A stretch of DNA of 25,014 bases from a virus, in IMG/VR virus record IMGVR_UViG_3300032020_001003, positions 1 to 25,014 of that record; one strand, 5' to 3'. A program made the translations under genes and the position numbers. Shown here piece after piece: positions 14,759 to 21,863 of the stretch (within the stretch, counting starts at the first letter, position 1; the number at the start of each line of letters is the position of its first letter). Below the pieces are notes generated by a model. The model searched no databases. It was not told the DNA's origin and was given only the letters and a program-made list of their open reading frames with translations.

Positions 14759-15741
14759 GTGAATATGAGGATTCCATAACAACCACGATAAGGCTTCTGC
14801 GCAAGAACATTCATGTAATTAAGGATGATAATTCAATAGCCAGCATTTACGTGAGCAAGGAATGGTATGACCGAGAGCTTTTCAAAAACTATGACGGACA
14901 AATAACCGTTGGCTTGGCTCAGAGTGAAGACCAGAAAATCGAGATGTCCGGTAGGATACGTCGCCGTTTAGGAAGAATCCGAGTTAACACGTGGGCAACC
15001 GACCGCCCAGCAACCTCAGACCCTGGAAGGCTCATGCGCCAAAAAATGGTTGAAGAAGTAAACCGCATTGTCAGGCAAAACAACAAGATTCCAAATCAGA
15101 CACGCTACGATTTTGCCGGGTTAGGCTGGCCGAGTGGCGATCCGCATAAGGCTTTTCAAGCAGGATCCGCTTCGGAGCTTGTTCCTGGAAACACATCTTG
15201 GATCGAGCTAACTAACACTGAATATCAAGGAATCTGGTATAGCGATGATCAGCGTTATTCTAAAAACACCTCTGTTAACCTCGAATATGCATTGATGCTT
15301 TTGCGCTTCAAGGTTGAGAGCAGAGAGAAAACGGTTAAAAAGATTGTTTTAGCTTTTGAAGGCTACGGCACAGCTCCAGCGGGCAATGGCGTAACCATAA
15401 AAGTTTGGAATCACGTCGCAAGTGCTTGGCAGCAGGCCCAGAGCGGAACAGGTGGAGCAGACGAAACAATCACTATCACACTTACTACGAGCATTACCGA
15501 TTACATTGATGATAATGGGTATGTTTGGCTTTTGGCAAGAACCACAAACCCAAGCAACGGCGTGACAGCAGCCATAATAAATTGCGATTGTGTAAGTTGC
15601 ACGGTCATGGTTAATGGAATCACATACCTCGATGTTGTAAGCTTTCGGGATGCTGACCGTGTGGATACTAAACCCATCATTTTCAGAACTGAGTTTGTTC
15701 TGAAATCATGGTCCTTCGAGGACATTGGAGGAGTATTTTAA
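14755..15741 (+). CDS. Tail terminator-like protein with inserted beta-sandwich
   Basis: 328 residues; ATG 14755 overlaps the previous stop as ATGA. Residues 1-115 (TTIRLLRKNIHVI, DGQITVGLA, LRQKMVEEVNRIVRQN-like) fit a tail-completion protein. Residues about 145-285 (SWIELTNTEYQGIWY, KKIVLAFEGYGTAPAGNG, ITLTTSITDYIDDNGYVW) form a beta-sandwich resembling carbohydrate-binding or structural modules. The last 40 residues (YLDVVSFRDADRVDTKP to KSWSFEDIGG) resume the terminator-like fold. Terminator proteins normally run 110-150 residues, so about 150-200 are extra. The inserted domain would project from the neck. The function of the insert is inferred from fold character only. Confidence 0.6.
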   Translation: MSEYEDSITTTIRLLRKNIHVIKDDNSIASIYVSKEWYDRELFKNYDGQITVGLAQSEDQKIEMSGRIRRRLGRIRVNTWATDRPATSDPGRLMRQKMVEEVNRIVRQNNKIPNQTRYDFAGLGWPSGDPHKAFQAGSASELVPGNTSWIELTNTEYQGIWYSDDQRYSKNTSVNLEYALMLLRFKVESREKTVKKIVLAFEGYGTAPAGNGVTIKVWNHVASAWQQAQSGTGGADETITITLTTSITDYIDDNGYVWLLARTTNPSNGVTAAIINCDCVSCTVMVNGITYLDVVSFRDADRVDTKPIIFRTEFVLKSWSFEDIGGVF

Positions 15742-15763
15742 AAAAGGAGTGTGAAAAGAGGAA

Positions 15764-16618
15764 ATGGTTGACACATATGGAGCGCATGAAAGCCGCGTCT
15801 ACTTCGTTGAAGAAAGCGTCTATGGAGTAACGCCTACAAGCCCAGCAATGCTTGGTATTACAGCTGAAAGCGTTGAGCCAGCCATAAATCCCAGCAATAT
15901 AAAAGTTCGTGGAGTAGGCTTAGTAGATCTGCAAGCCATCAAAAAAGGTTTGAGAGCACCAAGCCTCAAAGTATCGTATCCGCTTCCAAGCGAAGCACCC
16001 ATAGCCTTTCTTCAGTGGGCAAAAGTTGAATTAGACAAGTCATTAAGCATTCAAGCACTGTATTATAAGGGAATCTTCGCCTCGGCAACGGACATAATTT
16101 CACTTCTTTACACAGGTTGCAAATTTCAGAAAGTAAGCGTTGAATGTGGCATCGAAGACATTGTTAAGGCAACTGCGGATTTGCTCGGACAAGACTTAAC
16201 GGTTGGCACAGCTAAAATCACAGGAGCAACATATGCAGACTACGTAGGCGCCGTTCCATTCTATGAAAGCTACGTTAAAAAGGGCGGAACCGCACTTGAC
16301 CGTGTAACAGACTGGAAATTCAACATAGAAAACAACCTAAAGCCTGTGCCAGTCATAAAAACCACAGGATACATTCTAAAGTATCTACCTCATAGACACA
16401 GAAACCTAACAGGTGAAGTAACATTCGAGTTTGAAAGCAAAGACGAGTTTGACGATGTCATAAACGATACGGAGTTCAGCTTAGAGTTTGGCTTAGGCGG
16501 AAGCAACAAAGCTGTTTTCAGCAACTGCAAATGGGAAGATGTAAAAACACCGACTAAAGTTGAAGACTTGGTATCTCTTAAAGCTTCATTTGTAGCCAGA
16601 CAGGTAGCGATAAGCTAA
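15764..16618 (+). CDS. Major tail tube protein
   Basis: 284 residues with AAGAGGAA before ATG 15764. It begins with a typical ESRVYFVEESVYGVTPTSP segment found in siphovirus tube proteins, followed by alternating beta strands, a linker helix region and a FEFESKDEFDDVINDTEFSLEFGLG section near the end. It stacks as hexamer rings to form the tail tube. Order between terminator and chaperones is standard. No sheath gene follows, so the tail is non-contractile. Confidence 0.8.
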   Translation: MVDTYGAHESRVYFVEESVYGVTPTSPAMLGITAESVEPAINPSNIKVRGVGLVDLQAIKKGLRAPSLKVSYPLPSEAPIAFLQWAKVELDKSLSIQALYYKGIFASATDIISLLYTGCKFQKVSVECGIEDIVKATADLLGQDLTVGTAKITGATYADYVGAVPFYESYVKKGGTALDRVTDWKFNIENNLKPVPVIKTTGYILKYLPHRHRNLTGEVTFEFESKDEFDDVINDTEFSLEFGLGGSNKAVFSNCKWEDVKTPTKVEDLVSLKASFVARQVAIS

Positions 16619-16632
16619 GCGGAGGCTTTCAA

Positions 16633-16968
16633 GTGAGGAGAGAAACTATTGAAATCGGAGACGAATACGGTTCAGAATATAGGGGCAAATACGTTTTTCA
16701 AGAGATCAGCTGGGCTAAGAGAAACCGCATACTGCAGAAGTACACACGCTATAACCCTCAAACAGGCATGGTCATAACAACAGACTACGTAGCGATTCAG
16801 GCTGAAACAATATGTGCTTCGCTTAAAGAACAGCCACAAAACAAACCAGTAACCATTGAAAAATTGTTAAGCGAAGAAGAAGGCGTTCCAATAAGCTTAG
16901 GCGAACTCTTCAGCAGAATCGCAAACAAGCTAAACACCGTAACGGTTGAAGAAACAAAAAACTCTTGA
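16633..16968 (+). CDS. Tail assembly chaperone, upstream part (gpG-like)
   Basis: GTG 16633 is seven bases after GGAGG. 111 residues with a beta-hairpin start (YGSEYRGKYVFQEISWAKRN) and a helical, charged C-terminus. It lies between tube and tape measure and ends next to an A-AAA-AAC slippery site, the hallmark of the G/GT chaperone pair. The pair coats the tape measure during tail assembly and is not part of the finished virion. Sequence similarity alone is weak; gene position and slip site carry the call. Confidence 0.75.
   Translation: MRRETIEIGDEYGSEYRGKYVFQEISWAKRNRILQKYTRYNPQTGMVITTDYVAIQAETICASLKEQPQNKPVTIEKLLSEEEGVPISLGELFSRIANKLNTVTVEETKNS
16956..16962 (+). promoter_or_regulatory. 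-1 ribosomal frameshift site (A-AAA-AAC)
   Basis: In the frame of the upstream chaperone the codons are ACA AAA AAC TCT TGA, so the canonical heptamer A-AAA-AAC is in the correct phase two codons before the stop. A -1 slip gives CTC TTG AGG GCA ATG and continues in the downstream frame to 17162, for a 176-residue fusion. Programmed -1 shifting between G and GT is well known in tailed phages. Confidence 0.8.
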
Positions 16969-17162
16969 GGGCAATGAGACGGGGAAAACCCCATCAAGCC
17001 ATCACAGAGTACAGACTCTGTGCAGAGTTCAAGTGCCTACCAAGCCAGCTCGTAAGAGAGCCAGCCAAGAAGATTCAGGAATTTCTTGTTATTTTGGGCG
17101 AAGTGGATCGTCAGACGCAGGAAGAGATTGATAAAGCGAAGCGTGAGGCAAAAGTGCATTGA
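16965..17162 (+). CDS. Tail assembly chaperone, -1 frame extension (gpT-like)
   Basis: Frame -1 relative to the upstream gene, open from before the slip site to 17160. The T-part is about 66 residues when fused and is basic at the start (RAMRRGKPHQ) with a helical end (EEIDKAKREAKVH). It could be started alone at TTG 16965 or ATG 16974, but no ribosome binding site is apparent, so expression by frameshift is more likely. The fusion normally binds the tape measure and recruits tube protein. Confidence 0.7.
   Translation: MRAMRRGKPHQAITEYRLCAEFKCLPSQLVREPAKKIQEFLVILGEVDRQTQEEIDKAKREAKVH
16981..17022 (+). other. Hairpins downstream of the slip site
   Basis: GGGG-AAAA-CCCC (16981-16992) and an eight-base perfect stem CACAGAGT-ACAG-ACTCTGTG (17003-17022) lie 18 and 40 bases after the slip site. 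The first may be extended by CTTGA (16964-16968) pairing with TCAAG (16994-16998). They could act as stimulators of frameshifting. Confidence 0.45.
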
Positions 17163-17536
17163 GTATTGAGTTTGGAATGAATGTTGAAGGAATTGAAGAG
17201 GTGCAGAGGGCATTTGATAGGCTGCCCCCTTTGATGCACACGGCTGTTCAGCGTAGTCTGGAGCGTGTGGGCGAAGATATTCACATTGCAGCTTTCAGGA
17301 TGTGCCCTGTCAGGACTGGTTTCTTGCGAAGTACAATTTACCACCGTGTTGAGGATTGGATTTTGAGGGTAGGTGCATGGGCTCCCTACGCCTATATGGT
17401 AGAGTTTGGAGCCAGTCGCACTCCGCCACGCTATTTCTTGACGGAAGCATTTCAACTGAACTGGCCAAAACTCGGTCAAGTTCTTGCGTGGGCTTGGGAT
17501 GCAGCCATTCAAGCTGAGAGGAGTTTACAGGGATGA
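17159..17536 (+). CDS. HK97 gp10-like virion protein
   Basis: 125 residues from TTG 17159, overlapping the previous stop; ATG 17177 is an alternative start. The sequence has the typical family core: CPVRTGFLRSTIYHRV, then APYAYMVEFGASRTPPRYFLTEAF. HK97 gp10-like proteins are usually tail-completion or neck components and normally lie upstream of the tube gene. Here it sits between chaperones and tape measure, which is unusual order. It might act at the tail rather than the neck. Family recognition is good. Confidence 0.8.
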   Translation: MSIEFGMNVEGIEEVQRAFDRLPPLMHTAVQRSLERVGEDIHIAAFRMCPVRTGFLRSTIYHRVEDWILRVGAWAPYAYMVEFGASRTPPRYFLTEAFQLNWPKLGQVLAWAWDAAIQAERSLQG

Positions 17537-18234
17537 GCGCGTTAGGCGAGATATTCGTTACGATCAGAGCAGTTGATGAGGCGACGCCTACGTTTGAGTC
17601 TGTTCGCAGTGCTGTAACTGACATGGGCGGGAACGTTAAGGCTGCAGGGTCCAGCTTCACTGACATGCAAACACATGTTGAATCTTGTACCGTGAGCTTG
17701 CGCACTATCGCCGGCGGCATCAGAACTACCGCCATGATGGGTACAGAACTCATAACACTCGCCTCAGACTTCGGACTCGTTGATAAAGAAACGAGCAAGT
17801 ACCTTCGCACAATAATGATGGTAATAATGCTTGTATCCACATGCGCCAGAATGTACAGCTTCTTAACGCTTATGACGACTGGACACACGGCTGCCGTGGC
17901 GATTGAAGGAACAACTGAAACAGCTACAGCAGGAGCCGTAACCGCTTCAGGCATAGCACATAGCATCAAAACGGCTATTACGTGGGCAGCAACTGCGGCT
18001 CAAAACGCCTTAAACATTAGCCACGCAACATTTCTGGCTTTAACCGGTGTGGGAATAGGAATAGTTATTGCTGCAGCAGCAGCCATGGCTATTTTCGCAA
18101 GTCAAATGAATGCAGCGACGTCAAGCGTTAAAGAGTATAATGCAACAGCCGCTGAAACACCTGAGCGTACACGTGGCATAACTCGAGCTGGAGAACAAGC
18201 CTTGTACCGTCGAGGAGTTGAAAGTGCTCCATGA
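17533..18234 (+). CDS. Tape measure protein (very short)
   Basis: ATG 17533 overlaps the previous stop. 233 residues, Ala/Thr-rich, beginning with the GEIFVTIRAVDEATPTFESV phrase typical of tape measure N-termini. Two or three hydrophobic helices are visible (about 96-117 and 170-192), as in the membrane-interacting part of tape measures. At roughly 1.5 angstrom per residue this implies a tail of only about 35 nm. Position after chaperones and before the hub supports the call. Most siphovirus tape measures are far longer, so a minimal tail is implied. Confidence 0.75.
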   Translation: MSALGEIFVTIRAVDEATPTFESVRSAVTDMGGNVKAAGSSFTDMQTHVESCTVSLRTIAGGIRTTAMMGTELITLASDFGLVDKETSKYLRTIMMVIMLVSTCARMYSFLTLMTTGHTAAVAIEGTTETATAGAVTASGIAHSIKTAITWAATAAQNALNISHATFLALTGVGIGIVIAAAAAMAIFASQMNAATSSVKEYNATAAETPERTRGITRAGEQALYRRGVESAP

Positions 18235-19844
18235 GTGTTAACATTCCCGTGTTGGCTGTGGTTCTGGGCTCTGTTACGCCTCCTCAAGGTGACGTTATTG
18301 AAGCCAGAGTGCATCTTGGCTGCACCACAGAGGTTAGCAGTTGGGAATTGTTGCTTCAGAATTGGGATAAGAAGTATAGTGCCGGTGGGACCTACCCGAT
18401 CATTATCGGTCAAAATGGCTCTATTTACATTGGTAGAGGCGTGAATTGTCCGCAGATTATTACTACGAGGACCGAGAGCACCAAGTATGAATCAAGTCCT
18501 ACTGAGAATTATGTGCGCGTCGCTGGCCGATGTTGGGGAGAGAAGCTCTTCCGCAGAGTTGTTACGAAGACGTATTCCAGTCAAAAAGGCGAAGCCATAG
18601 TTAAGGACTTGATGGATTACTATGCTGGTTTAAGCCATAATCGAAGCGGAGTAGAACTTGTAGAGGATACAGACACAACATTTACTCTGTTAGAATATGA
18701 TAATACACCCGCTTGGGACATTCTAAGGGCTATTGCTGCAGCAAGCGACAAGGCTGGAGTAATTGGTTACGATTTTCGTGTGGCCCCAGACGCTAAGTTC
18801 GAGTTTTTCGCACGTCTAAGTAAAACGTCATCTGTAAGCCTTACTGATAAAATCGAAGTTGGTGAATATCGCAAGGACATTTTTGGCGTGAGAAACAAAA
18901 TCACGATTTACGGAGCAGCAGAAAAGACTGAACCTCCGAGTGGAGACGCTTGGACAGAGGCAAGTTTAGATGGTTGGACTGCTACTATTGGACATTTGGC
19001 ACTTGTTGCATATTACATGGTAGGAACTCACAGCGTAGAATGTTATGTTGACATAGCAACTGAAGGAAGTATTATAGATTTTAAACATACACATCCCGTT
19101 CCAGTAAAGAACCCCTCCAAACTTATAATGTGGCTTTATAAAGACCCATACAATGTTGATGATTCCCAAAGTTACATCAGAATCTTGGCTCCTGACACCT
19201 CAAATTATTATCAAATAAACTGGGCAGATTTGAATTTGGGATATGTAACTTGGAAATTGGAAGAGTTTGATTTATCCAAAGGAAATATTTATGATGTAAA
19301 TAAAAATGCAAATGGTAAACTTCATGTTGTTGGAACCCCTTCCTTCACGAACATCCAAGCTATTCAATTTCATAAGGTAACTACGGGAACGGCTACGGGA
19401 ACTAATGACCTTCGAGTTGACGGATTATGTTATATGGAAATAAGATTTAGCAATACGCAGGAGGATAGTGGCAGCATTGGATATCCACGTGAACTTGCGG
19501 ACACTGATGAGGAACTCTACAGTGACAATGAATGCATGTTAAGGGCTAAGGCTATTCTCGCTCAGCTGAAGGATCCAGCGGAGTACCTCACGGTCCGGAG
19601 CACAGTCATCGACTACGGAACAACACCTCTTTTGCCTGGCGACAAGATCCATGTGGTCTTGCCGAACGAGAATGTTGATGCTGACTTCCGCATTTTGAGC
19701 GTTGAGTATTATGTTGATGCTAAAACTCAGACTCTCGAAATCACAATGGAGCTTGGAAGAGAAATTCCATTATTAGCGGATTACTTGTATGCTCTCCGGA
19801 GCAAAACCGACCATCTGAGTAGATATAAACTTGCGAGGATTTGA
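18231..19844 (+). CDS. Baseplate hub protein with inserted jelly-roll domain
   Basis: 537 residues; ATG 18231 overlaps the tape measure stop as ATGA. Residues 1-225 (WELLLQNWDKKY, YVRVAGRCWGEKL, AWDILRAIAAAS) and 405-537 (AILAQLKDPAEYLTVRST, LPGDKIHVVLP, FRILSVEY) form the beta-rich hub seen in gp27/late-control-like tail-tip proteins. Between them, residues about 230-400 (DAWTEASLDGWTATIG, LIMWLYKDPYN, TNDLRVDGLCYMEIRF) look like a jelly-roll of the carbohydrate-binding or concanavalin type. The insert could contact the host surface. The hub fits the tail end and the fibre proteins downstream. The fold of the insert is by pattern only. Confidence 0.65.
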   Translation: MSVNIPVLAVVLGSVTPPQGDVIEARVHLGCTTEVSSWELLLQNWDKKYSAGGTYPIIIGQNGSIYIGRGVNCPQIITTRTESTKYESSPTENYVRVAGRCWGEKLFRRVVTKTYSSQKGEAIVKDLMDYYAGLSHNRSGVELVEDTDTTFTLLEYDNTPAWDILRAIAAASDKAGVIGYDFRVAPDAKFEFFARLSKTSSVSLTDKIEVGEYRKDIFGVRNKITIYGAAEKTEPPSGDAWTEASLDGWTATIGHLALVAYYMVGTHSVECYVDIATEGSIIDFKHTHPVPVKNPSKLIMWLYKDPYNVDDSQSYIRILAPDTSNYYQINWADLNLGYVTWKLEEFDLSKGNIYDVNKNANGKLHVVGTPSFTNIQAIQFHKVTTGTATGTNDLRVDGLCYMEIRFSNTQEDSGSIGYPRELADTDEELYSDNECMLRAKAILAQLKDPAEYLTVRSTVIDYGTTPLLPGDKIHVVLPNENVDADFRILSVEYYVDAKTQTLEITMELGREIPLLADYLYALRSKTDHLSRYKLARI

Positions 19845-19849
19845 TACCA

Positions 19850-20059
19850 ATGAGTGTTTGGGCTGGCGAATCAATTCACAACGCCATTCTAAGCACATTA
19901 ACAAGCGCGCCCATAGGGAAAAAAATCACAAAGTTGATTGGCACACCGAACCCTGATGGGACAATTGCCACAATAAAAGCGTACCAGGATACAGAGTTGC
20001 TTTTCACGCTTACATTCACTTGGAACGAGGATGGAACATGGATTATTACTCGAACATAA
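19850..20059 (+). CDS. Small tail-region protein (69 aa)
   Basis: ATG 19850 is ten bases after GCGAGGA; an in-frame TTG at 19841 would add three residues and overlap the hub gene stop. The C-terminal half is a beta pattern (IATIKAYQDTELLFTLTFTWNEDGTWIITRT). It sits between hub and tail-tip genes. No family recognised; likely a small virion or assembly protein. Confidence 0.6.
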   Translation: MSVWAGESIHNAILSTLTSAPIGKKITKLIGTPNPDGTIATIKAYQDTELLFTLTFTWNEDGTWIITRT

Positions 20060-20123
20060 TCGGCTCGACACATTCGGCTTGCCTGACTGTGCGAGAAACC
20101 GAAAATAATGGAGGAATAAAAAA

Positions 20124-20627
20124 ATGAGTATAAAAGAAGAAGCGAAACATAAAATCCAATGGACAGTCGAAAAATTCATTGCAAAAGATAGCAAGGAAAT
20201 TGAAGAAAAAGGCATAAAACCTTATGAAGTTGTTAAAGGCAATCCACATAATTGTTTGCTTCACGAAGGAATTGCAACATTCCTCGGATTACTGTGCGGC
20301 ATCGGATCGGAAGTTGTTTATAGCAATGCCAATGCACGAATAGGCGTTGGCAACGATGCAACAGCGCCAGCAGACACGCAAACGGGATTATTGGGTGCAA
20401 GTTCGCTCTACAAAGCAATGAACGCAACTTATCCATCGAAAAGCGGCGACCATAACATAGTGTTCCAATCAGATTTTGTCGATGGTGAAGCAGAATGGGC
20501 GTGGCTTGAAGAATCCATAGATAACGGTTCTACGCCAAACAAGAACTTATGTCGGCAAAATACGAGTTTAGGCACTAAACCAAGTGGCCAGACGTGGCGT
20601 TTGACGGGCACTATCACATGGAGCTAA
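20124..20627 (+). CDS. Conserved tail-tip structural protein (167 aa)
   Basis: Strong GGAGGA upstream of ATG 20124. The first 40 residues are charged and helical. After residue 60 comes a Gly/Asn-rich beta domain: ARIGVGNDATAPADTQTGLLG, FQSDFVDGEAEWAWLEES, NTSLGTKPSGQTWRLTGTIT. I recall this GVG-x-(N/D)-TAA-to-LGTK..G.TW layout as recurring in siphovirus tail proteins. It is likely a tail-tip or fibre attachment component. Neighbouring small proteins suggest a multi-part tip. Confidence 0.65.
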   Translation: MSIKEEAKHKIQWTVEKFIAKDSKEIEEKGIKPYEVVKGNPHNCLLHEGIATFLGLLCGIGSEVVYSNANARIGVGNDATAPADTQTGLLGASSLYKAMNATYPSKSGDHNIVFQSDFVDGEAEWAWLEESIDNGSTPNKNLCRQNTSLGTKPSGQTWRLTGTITWS

Positions 20628-20641
20628 ATCGGTGGTATTTC

Positions 20642-20857
20642 GTGGGAAAAACTGTTACATTGAAGAGATTAGAATCAGGGGCGTCAATCTGTGCTGCCAT
20701 AGATGACATACTTACTATGATGCAAACTGTTGCTAAGGAGAAAGCCATAGACATTAATGTAGCAACGGTTGAACAGAAAAGACAGGTTCTCAAAAGCATG
20801 GGTTATGAACCGTATTTTGAGGTATTAAAAAAGGAGGCTGAGTTTCAATGGCTGTAG
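20642..20857 (+). CDS. Small helical tail-region protein (71 aa)
   Basis: GTG 20642 is six bases after GGTGG and does not overlap the previous gene; ATG 20618 or GTG 20594 in the same frame would overlap it. The product is a two- to three-helix protein (CAAIDDILTMMQTVAKEK, EQKRQVLKSMGYEPYFEVLKK). Similar small GYEPYFEVL proteins accompany tail-tip genes in phages, possibly as assembly factors. The stop overlaps the next start. Confidence 0.55.
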   Translation: MGKTVTLKRLESGASICAAIDDILTMMQTVAKEKAIDINVATVEQKRQVLKSMGYEPYFEVLKKEAEFQWL

Positions 20858-21135
20858 GCGATGTTGTGGCAGACATTCAAAGTATTGCAGCAGCTGCTTA
20901 TTTGGACATTCAGCCAGCGTCTGGTGTTGAGTGGGTTATCCATAACGTTTACCACGAGTTTGACGTTGAACTGCATAGATATGACGGGACAAACGACTTA
21001 ACATTTGATACCGACACAGGAGCAGGCATATATGCAAAATACGCTTTTCACTGCAACAACACTGACAGGATTCGAGTGAAAAACACGAATGCCGCGGCGA
21101 AACTTATTGGCTATGATGGCGTGCAGACGAAGTAA
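20848..21135 (+). CDS. Small beta-rich tail protein (95 aa)
   Basis: ATG 20848 with GGAGG (20834-20838) upstream. A beta-rich protein with the phrase GDVVADIQSIAAAAYLDIQPASGVEWVIHNVYHE and the ending RVKNTNAAAKLIGYDGVQTK. This layout is familiar from fibre- or tip-associated virion proteins of small size, though the exact family is not named here. It is probably a structural component of the tail tip. Confidence 0.65.
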   Translation: MAVGDVVADIQSIAAAAYLDIQPASGVEWVIHNVYHEFDVELHRYDGTNDLTFDTDTGAGIYAKYAFHCNNTDRIRVKNTNAAAKLIGYDGVQTK

Positions 21136-21149
21136 GGAGATAAGACGGA

Positions 21150-21863
21150 ATGGGTCGAGTAACTCCGCTTTTGACAGAAAGAAAAATATTGACTTTCACT
21201 TATCCAGCCGTTCAGGAAACACAAATTACCCCTGAAACTCTTCCCACTTCTGAACCAACTGACCCTCAAATAGCCTACACGATAGCACAAGCAGATTTAG
21301 TTCAGTTAAGCTTCAACGTTTTTCAAAGAATAGAAGTTGCAATTCTCAACGGAAGCGGTCAAGTTGTAACAGCCGCAACAATTTCTTATCGAATGACAAA
21401 AAATGGGGTTTCAGTTAAGACTGGAACTTTTACTGTTGCTGCCAATTATTATTACAGATTGGGATGCTATTTTTATAATGTTGCAGTCGGTGACGTTTTA
21501 GGTATTAAATTATGGTCTAATCAAGCTGATAGCAACTGGGATATGAAAACTTTCTGGATGAATGTCACTCGAGTAATTCCATTCAACAAACCTCGATGCT
21601 TATATAATATAAACGTAGCAGTTCAAGGTAGTGGCGGAACCCCCAAATGGTATCATAATGATGTTTTTGTTTACACAGCAGCAAGCGCTTTTACTGTTCC
21701 ATTATGGTATCCTGCAGCAACTTATGGAATGTTTCAAATTTCACGAGGAGATTCCATATACTCAAATGGTATAGAATCTACAACGGGAACAACACGCCCT
21801 GTTCGAAACGGTAGTAACTGGGTTCCTTCACAGATAATCTTTCGAGGCTTAAGAATTGAGTGA
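21150..21863 (+). CDS. Tail fibre or tip structural protein (237 aa)
   Basis: ATG 21150 follows AAGGAG. The protein is beta-rich with no clear transmembrane part. Aromatic and Asn/Gly-rich strands (IAILNGSGQVVTAATISYRM-like, NYYYRLGCYFYNVAVGDVLGIKLW, WYHNDVFVYTAAS) suggest two beta-sandwich or jelly-roll repeats. It lies between tail-tip genes and the repeat protein and likely forms part of the host-contacting apparatus. No specific family recognised. Confidence 0.6.
   Translation: MGRVTPLLTERKILTFTYPAVQETQITPETLPTSEPTDPQIAYTIAQADLVQLSFNVFQRIEVAILNGSGQVVTAATISYRMTKNGVSVKTGTFTVAANYYYRLGCYFYNVAVGDVLGIKLWSNQADSNWDMKTFWMNVTRVIPFNKPRCLYNINVAVQGSGGTPKWYHNDVFVYTAASAFTVPLWYPAATYGMFQISRGDSIYSNGIESTTGTTRPVRNGSNWVPSQIIFRGLRIE

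Noticed and set aside
17310-17969. 219-residue open frame on the minus strand
   Set aside because: It spans two well-supported plus-strand genes (gp10-like and tape measure), and its composition follows the antisense of their Ala/Thr codons.
20594-20641. GTG 20594 or ATG 20618 as start of the small helical tail gene
   Set aside because: Both overlap the end of the preceding gene and have no ribosome binding site, whereas GTG 20642 has GGTGG at proper distance.
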